Shown: positions 1 to 4,661 of the stretch, one piece after another
Position numbering within the stretch: the first letter of the stretch is position 1
Layout: each line of letters starts with the position of its first letter
Assembly (NCBI GenBank): GCA_012513395.1
Contig: JAAZCH010000409.1
Location: forward strand, 1-7,021
Direction: 5' to 3'
Length of the DNA stretch: 7,021 nucleotides
Source: Tissierellia bacterium
GTDB taxonomy: Bacteria; Bacillota_A; Clostridia; Tissierellales; Peptoniphilaceae
Made by a program: the position numbers and the translations under genes
Notes under the pieces: generated by a model
What the model saw: only the letters and a program-made list of their open reading frames with translations
Told to the model about the DNA's origin: nothing
The model's database searches: none

Positions 1-8
1 GAGGTGAT
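1..8 (+). promoter_or_regulatory. Shine-Dalgarno sequence of the aminopeptidase gene
   Basis: GAGGTGAT matches the complement of the 16S rRNA 3' end over all eight bases. It lies eight bases (from the end of GAGG) before the in-frame TTG at 13. It therefore argues for TTG as the real start, and against the GTG at 4, which sits inside the motif itself. The window edge hides whatever lies upstream. Confidence 0.6.
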
Positions 9-12
9 TGAT

Positions 13-1788
13 TTGGATTCAATTAAGCGATTAGGTTATTTAAGAAGAAGGATGGCAGAATATAGGCTCGACGCTTATATTGTGGGAAATTCTGACCCGC
101 ACTTTTCAGAATACCTTCCAAAAGAATATAAAGAAATAGAATGGCTAACTGGTTTCACAGGATCTAACGCCTTGGTTTTTGTAACTCATAACGATGCGTT
201 TTTATGGACAGATGGCAGATATTTTGTCCAAGGAGAAAAACAATTAGCTGGATCAGAATTCCAGATGGTGAAACTTGCGACTAGAGACAATCCTACTCTA
301 ACTGAGATGATAGAAAAACTTTTACCAGAGGGTAGAAAAATTGGCATTAATGCTTTAACTACATCTCAAGAATTTTTTGAGAATATTAAAAAGACGTGTG
401 ACAAAAAAGGAATAGACATAATAGAAGATTACGACCTTATATCAGAAATTTGGGAAGATAGGTCTGCAGATGAAAAAGAATTTCCTTTTATCCATGAAAT
501 TGAATTTTCGGGAATCACTCCTAAAGAGAAAATAGAGCAAGTAAGAGAAGAGTTGGAAGAAAAAAATGCAGATGTTACAGTTATATCTACGCTCGAAGAC
601 ATTGCTTGGTTGTTTAATATTCGTGGATTCGATGTGATGAATAATCCTGTTGTTACATCCTATGCACTAATCGACCAAGAAAATGCAATATTTTTCATAG
701 ATACTGAGAGACTTTCCATGGAGTTATTAGAACATCTTCAGGAAAATGGCATAGATTATTTGGGTTACGATGAAATTTTTGCTAAAGTCAATAATCTAAA
801 TAATAAAAAAATCTATTTGGACAAAAAGAACACTGGTCGTAGCTTGTTTAAATTAATAAATGAGAGTAACGAAGTTATAGATGGAATAAACATTACTACT
901 GAATTAAAAGCAATTAAAAACGATATAGAGATTAAAAACCAAAAGAATGCATATATAAAAGATGGCGTAGCTTTGACAAAATTTATTTACTGGTTAAAAA
1001 ACAATCCAGACATAGAGAAGGAAACGGAATATTCAGTTGGAGAAAAACTTGCACTTTTTAGAAAAGCTCAAAAACATTACCAAATGCCTAGTTTTGATAC
1101 AATAGCAGCTTATAAGGAAAATGCTGCGATGATGCATTATCGTGCAGAAAAAGACAGTAAAAAATTAAAAAAAGAAAGCTTTTTATTGGTGGATTCTGGG
1201 GGACAGTATTTAGATGGCACTACTGATATTACTAGAACTATTGCACTGGGAAAATTGACCGATGAAGAAATTAAGGACTTCACTTTGGTTTTAAAAGGAC
1301 ATTTAAATTTTTTAAGTACGATTTTTTTAGAAGGAACTACTGGTCACGCTTTGGACGCTATTTCCAGAAGACCGATTTGGGCAAATAGAATGGATTATAA
1401 ATCTGGAACTGGGCATGGAATTGGATATTTCTTAGGCGTACATGAAGGACCACAAAATATTTCTAGAGTCCATAGAGATGCGGAACTTGAATCTGGTATG
1501 ATAGTGACGATTGAGCCGGGGATTTATAAAGCTGGAAAACATGGAATTAGAACTGAAAATGTAGCATTAGTTGTAGAAGACGAAGATACTGATGATGGAC
1601 AATTCTATAGATTTGAGGTATTATCTTTTGCGCCAATAGAAAGGGATGCTATAGATTCTAGTCTTTTGAATGATGAAGAGAAGTCAGTTTTAAATGATTA
1701 TCACAAAAATGTTTTTAAAAAATTAAGTAGATTTTTAACTAGAGAGGAGTCACAGTGGCTGGAAGATGTAACGCAGCCAATTGATTGA
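13..1788 (+). CDS. Xaa-Pro aminopeptidase, three-domain M24 family (aminopeptidase P)
   Basis: Cytosolic metallopeptidase expected to remove the N-terminal residue from peptides whose second residue is proline, using two divalent metals (usually Mn). Numbering from the GTG at 4, residues about 5-140 are a creatinase-type N-terminal domain (SDPHFSEY, then EWLTGFTGSNA), about 160-310 a second such domain, about 315-530 the pita-bread catalytic domain, and the rest the C-terminal extension typical of the long form. All five metal ligands are visible: D397 (LLVDSGG), D408 (TTDITRT), H471 (GTGHGIG), E504 (TIEPGIY) and E518 (RTENVAL); H480 (GVHEGP) is the expected proton-shuttle histidine. Length (about 590 residues) matches long aminopeptidase P rather than the shorter bacterial PepP. 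I chose the TTG at 13 because GAGGTGAT at 1-8 is an excellent Shine-Dalgarno at good spacing; GTG at 4, or a start before the window, remains possible. The stop overlaps the uvrC start by one base. Family certain; substrate inferred. Confidence 0.93.
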   Translation: MDSIKRLGYLRRRMAEYRLDAYIVGNSDPHFSEYLPKEYKEIEWLTGFTGSNALVFVTHNDAFLWTDGRYFVQGEKQLAGSEFQMVKLATRDNPTLTEMIEKLLPEGRKIGINALTTSQEFFENIKKTCDKKGIDIIEDYDLISEIWEDRSADEKEFPFIHEIEFSGITPKEKIEQVREELEEKNADVTVISTLEDIAWLFNIRGFDVMNNPVVTSYALIDQENAIFFIDTERLSMELLEHLQENGIDYLGYDEIFAKVNNLNNKKIYLDKKNTGRSLFKLINESNEVIDGINITTELKAIKNDIEIKNQKNAYIKDGVALTKFIYWLKNNPDIEKETEYSVGEKLALFRKAQKHYQMPSFDTIAAYKENAAMMHYRAEKDSKKLKKESFLLVDSGGQYLDGTTDITRTIALGKLTDEEIKDFTLVLKGHLNFLSTIFLEGTTGHALDAISRRPIWANRMDYKSGTGHGIGYFLGVHEGPQNISRVHRDAELESGMIVTIEPGIYKAGKHGIRTENVALVVEDEDTDDGQFYRFEVLSFAPIERDAIDSSLLNDEEKSVLNDYHKNVFKKLSRFLTREESQWLEDVTQPID

Positions 1789-3620
1789 TGTTTAATATAA
1801 AAGAAGCATTACAAAAAGCGCCTACAGATGCTGGTGTGTATATCATGAAGGACTCTGTAGGGAGTGTTATATATGTAGGAAAGGCTAAAAACTTAAGAAA
1901 TCGCCTAAGACAATATTTTCAAAATACGATTACGAATAGAAAAGTTATGTCTATGGTGGAGAATATAGAAGAATTTGAATATATAATTGTAGATAACGAA
2001 GTTGAGTCTTTGATACTGGAGCAAAACTTAATAAAATCCCATATGCCCAAGTACAATGTCTTACTAAAAGACGACAAGCAATTTCCATACATCAAAATTA
2101 ACATTCGAGATCGCTTTCCAAAGATAACTAAGACCAGAGCGCCTAGGGATGATGGAGCTCTGTATTTTGGACCCTTTGCATCTGCGCTTTCCGTAAATGA
2201 ATCCATTGAATTTTTTAATAAATATTATAAATTGAGAACGTGTGGCTTAAATCTAAATAATCCAAATAAATTATACAAAGTATGTTTAAATTATCATATC
2301 AACTTATGCAAAGGACCCTGTGCTGGGTTTGTAAGCCCTGAAGAATATAGAGAAGGAATAAAAGAAGTTCAAAATTTCCTAGAAGATAAGAAGTCTCCTT
2401 TAATAGGAAATGTGAAAAAGTTGATGATGGAGTCTGCGAAAAAAATGGATTATGAGGGCGCTACCTATTATAGAAATGTTATGGAATTTTTGAATAACTT
2501 GTTGACTAAGCAAAGTGTAGACACCTTAAGTTTCATAGATAAAGATGTAATAGCTATGGCGAAAGGGGAAGAAGATGTAGTCATTCAGGTTTTCTTCGTG
2601 CGTGGTGGAAAAGTTTTGGGAAGAGAGCATTACTTCTTAAACGACACCCTTGACCAAAGTGAAGGAGAAATACTAGGAGCCTTTGTAAAACAATATTATG
2701 CTGGGTATTCTCAACTACCCAATGAAGTGTATATTGAAAATGAAATTGAAGAGATGGATGTCATTGAAGAATTTTTAGGTAAAATAAAGGGCAGACCACT
2801 TAGGATAGTTGTGCCTAAACGTGGTGAAAATCTAGACCTTATGAAATTAGTCAAAAAAAATGCTCAAGATATGCTGGTTAAGTATGGGGATAGATACACT
2901 AAGAGAAATAGATTGAATCAAGAAAATCTCGAAAATCTCAAAGATATGTTAGGCTTGGATCATTTACCTAGGCGAATTGAAGCCTACGATATTAGCCATA
3001 TCGCAGGAGATGAAAATGTCGGAGCTATGGTGGTATTTGAAGATGGAAAAACCAAAAGATCTGATTACAGAAAGTTTAAAATACGAAGTAGTACCAATGA
3101 CGATTACAAGTCATTGGAGGAAGTACTAACTAGAAGATTTTTAAGGCAAAAAGAAAAAAGTTCAAAAAATGAATCTTTTCAATTGCTTCCAGATTTGATA
3201 GTAATGGATGGCGGAAAGGGGCAAGTCAATGTAGCTAAAAAAGTTTTGAGTGGCATGGACTTGGATATTCCAGTATGTGGATTAGTAAAAGATGATTTTC
3301 ATCAAACCAGAGGCGTTATTTATGAAAACGTGGAGTATGAAATACCTATAGATACTAATTTATACAGGATGCTTTATGCGATTTCTGAAGAAGCCCACAG
3401 ATTCGCCATAAGTTTTCATAGAAATAGAATGTCTAGTAGGTTTTATAAATCAGAATTAGATGATGTAAAAGGCATAGGACCTAAAAGGAAAATGGCATTA
3501 ATCGAGCATTTTAAAAGTATAGACAGAATAAAAACTGCGAGTTTAGAAGAGCTAAGCTCTATCAAGTCCATGAACGTAAAAAGTGCACAAGCTATAATTG
3601 AGCATTTTAGGGGGGAATAA
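1788..3620 (+). CDS. uvrC: UvrC, excinuclease ABC subunit C
   Basis: Nuclease of the UvrABC nucleotide excision repair complex; it joins UvrB at a lesion and cuts the damaged strand on both sides. Numbering from ATG at 1788 (610 residues, normal length): a GIY-YIG nuclease domain at about 10-95 makes the 3' cut, with GVY 16-18, YVG 29-31, Y29, R39 and E78 (LILEQN). Cysteines C152, C166, C174 and C178 match the set proposed to bind a [4Fe-4S] cluster in UvrC. A UVR motif that contacts UvrB lies at about 206-241 (AKKMDYEGATYYRN). The RNase H-like domain for the 5' cut carries D401 (YDISH), D474 (VMDGGKGQ) and H537 (EEAHRFA). Tandem helix-hairpin-helix motifs end the protein from about 557 (VKGIGPKRK); the second hairpin is degenerate. 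The ATG overlaps the upstream TGA by one base. A TTG at 1785 would add one residue but is less likely. No Shine-Dalgarno precedes it, suggesting coupled translation. The protein looks complete and active. Confidence 0.98.
   Translation: MFNIKEALQKAPTDAGVYIMKDSVGSVIYVGKAKNLRNRLRQYFQNTITNRKVMSMVENIEEFEYIIVDNEVESLILEQNLIKSHMPKYNVLLKDDKQFPYIKINIRDRFPKITKTRAPRDDGALYFGPFASALSVNESIEFFNKYYKLRTCGLNLNNPNKLYKVCLNYHINLCKGPCAGFVSPEEYREGIKEVQNFLEDKKSPLIGNVKKLMMESAKKMDYEGATYYRNVMEFLNNLLTKQSVDTLSFIDKDVIAMAKGEEDVVIQVFFVRGGKVLGREHYFLNDTLDQSEGEILGAFVKQYYAGYSQLPNEVYIENEIEEMDVIEEFLGKIKGRPLRIVVPKRGENLDLMKLVKKNAQDMLVKYGDRYTKRNRLNQENLENLKDMLGLDHLPRRIEAYDISHIAGDENVGAMVVFEDGKTKRSDYRKFKIRSSTNDDYKSLEEVLTRRFLRQKEKSSKNESFQLLPDLIVMDGGKGQVNVAKKVLSGMDLDIPVCGLVKDDFHQTRGVIYENVEYEIPIDTNLYRMLYAISEEAHRFAISFHRNRMSSRFYKSELDDVKGIGPKRKMALIEHFKSIDRIKTASLEELSSIKSMNVKSAQAIIEHFRGE
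3609..3616 (+). promoter_or_regulatory. Shine-Dalgarno sequence of hprK inside the uvrC 3' end
   Basis: AGGGGGGA lies within the last codons of uvrC, three bases before the ATG at 3620. Counted from the G run, the spacing is four bases, slightly short but workable. It supports the ATG start and allows hprK initiation independent of ribosomes finishing uvrC. Confidence 0.6.
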
Positions 3621-4558
3621 TGACAAAACATTTTACAGTAGAAAGTTTAATTAAAGAATTAAGATTGGAAGTAATAAATATTTCTACAAATGCAAGAAAC
3701 ACTAAGCTTTATACCAGTGAAGTCAACAGACCTGGGCTTCAATTGGTGGGTTTTTTTGAGAAATTTTTGGCTAGTAGGCTACAGGTAATAGGAAATGCAG
3801 AGTGGCAGTATTTGAATGAGCTTTCCAAAGAAGAACGAAGTAAAAAATTGTTAGAATTTGCTAAAAAACCAATACCAGGAATTGTAGTTACAGCAGGAAA
3901 CGATATTTTTGAAGAGTTGGAAGCTGTAGTTATAGAGATGGACGTAACTTTACTACGAACAGAGGATACGACTTCCAAATTTATCAATGACTTTTATAAT
4001 TTTGCATCCAAGCAAATGGCATTAAAAGATTCAATTCACGGCGTTTTAATTGAAGTATATGGATTAGGTGTACTCTTGCTGGGAAATTCGGGAATAGGTA
4101 AATCAGAAACTGCATTGGATTTAGTTACTAGAGGTCATAAATTAGTCTCGGATGACGTGGTAGAAATAACAAGAGTGAATGACACCATTGAAGGCGAATC
4201 ACCTGAGCTAACTAGACACTTTATGGAGATTCGTGGAGTTGGTATATTAGATATAGAAAGACTTTATGGCGTAGGTTCAGTTAAGCAATTTCAAGAAATA
4301 GATTTAATAATAGAACTAGAAAATTGGGACTTGGATAAAAATTATGATCGCCTAGGATTCGATGAAACCTATTCTGTCATACTGGGTTTAAATATCCCAA
4401 CGATTGCAATTCCGATGAAGCCTGGTAGAAATATTGCCATGATTATCGAGGTGGCTACTAGGAATTTAATTCAGAAAAAACTTGGGTATAACGCTGCTCA
4501 AGAGTTAAATAATCGCGTACTGGAAAAAATAAAAGAGAGAAAAAAAGGTTCCAATTAA
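3620..4558 (+). CDS. hprK: HPr kinase/phosphorylase HprK
   Basis: Bifunctional cytosolic enzyme that phosphorylates HPr of the phosphotransferase system on Ser46 with ATP or pyrophosphate and reverses this by phosphorolysis. In Firmicutes, HPr-Ser-P is the co-repressor of CcpA, so HprK sets carbon catabolite repression and PTS uptake. The 312 residues match the family. Residues 1 to about 130 form the N-terminal domain; the kinase domain follows, with H140 (SIHGVLIE), Walker A GNSGIGKSE at 155-163 (K161, S162, E163), D178 and D179 (SDDVV), the HprK signature MEIRGVGILDI at 202-212, and PMKPGRN at 265-271, the C-terminal loop tied to phosphorolysis. Position 156 is Asn where Asp or Glu is common. 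ATG overlaps the uvrC TAA by one base and has its own strong Shine-Dalgarno, so it may be translated at a different level from uvrC. It is the last gene before a probable terminator. No HPr gene is in the window. Confidence 0.97.
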   Translation: MTKHFTVESLIKELRLEVINISTNARNTKLYTSEVNRPGLQLVGFFEKFLASRLQVIGNAEWQYLNELSKEERSKKLLEFAKKPIPGIVVTAGNDIFEELEAVVIEMDVTLLRTEDTTSKFINDFYNFASKQMALKDSIHGVLIEVYGLGVLLLGNSGIGKSETALDLVTRGHKLVSDDVVEITRVNDTIEGESPELTRHFMEIRGVGILDIERLYGVGSVKQFQEIDLIIELENWDLDKNYDRLGFDETYSVILGLNIPTIAIPMKPGRNIAMIIEVATRNLIQKKLGYNAAQELNNRVLEKIKERKKGSN

Positions 4559-4560
4559 TT

Positions 4561-4580
4561 GTGGATAAACCACTTTTTTT
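4561..4580 (+). terminator. Probable short Rho-independent terminator after hprK
   Basis: GTGG (4561-4564), loop ATAAA, CCAC (4570-4573), then seven T (4574-4580). It begins two bases after the hprK stop and precedes a new promoter, which is where a terminator is expected. The stem is only four base pairs, so it may be leaky. A competing fold pairs the A-rich tract plus GGTT at 4541-4550 with AACC at 4568-4571 and the T run, with a two-base bulge. No gene converges from the other side. Confidence 0.5.
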
Positions 4581-4583
4581 AAT

Positions 4584-4612
4584 TTGCATTATTCAAAGTT
4601 AAGCTTTATAAT
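4584..4612 (+). promoter_or_regulatory. Sigma-A type promoter of the PFOR gene
   Basis: TTGCAT at 4584-4589 is a partial -35 box (TTG conserved) and TATAAT at 4607-4612 is a perfect -10 box, with the ideal 17-base spacing. Transcription would start near 4619, giving a leader of about 43 bases. A second TATAAT at 4612-4617 overlaps the first but has no -35 at good spacing. The position, after a likely terminator and before a strongly expressed gene, supports the call. Confidence 0.65.
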
Positions 4613-4622
4613 ATAATTATAT
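4611..4622. repeat. Perfect 12-base palindrome at the PFOR promoter start region
   Basis: ATATAATTATAT reads the same on both strands and overlaps the last bases of the -10 box and the expected transcription start. An operator in this place would block RNA polymerase, but a pure AT palindrome in AT-rich DNA can arise by chance. It matches no operator I recognise. Confidence 0.4.
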
Positions 4623-4650
4623 GAGGTTTTAAAATTATACTAAAATATTT

Positions 4651-4656
4651 AGGGGG
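4651..4656 (+). promoter_or_regulatory. Shine-Dalgarno sequence of the PFOR gene
   Basis: AGGGGG lies five bases before the ATG at 4662 and fixes that codon as the start. The reading frame upstream of it has no plausible competing start. Confidence 0.7.
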
Positions 4657-4661
4657 TATTT

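Noticed and set aside
1919..2206. 95-codon open frame on the minus strand inside uvrC.
   Set aside because: It is opposite the GIY-YIG and adjoining region of uvrC and has no domain I recognise. It is a shadow frame.
3321..3336. Possible CcpA cre site (TGAAAACGTGG) inside uvrC, tempting because hprK lies downstream.
   Set aside because: Only the left half and the central CG agree with the cre consensus; the right half does not. It is deep inside a gene with no promoter nearby.
4559..4576. Rex-like redox operator (TTGTGG ... CCACTT) just after hprK.
   Set aside because: Rex sites are TTGTG and CACAA with eight bases between. Here the gap is seven and the right half reads CACTT. The hairpin followed by a T run explains the sequence better as a terminator.
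4621..4632. Tiny leader frame ATG-AGG-TTT-TAA in the PFOR 5' leader.
   Set aside because: It has three codons and begins almost at the expected transcription start, with no ribosome site. It is probably chance.
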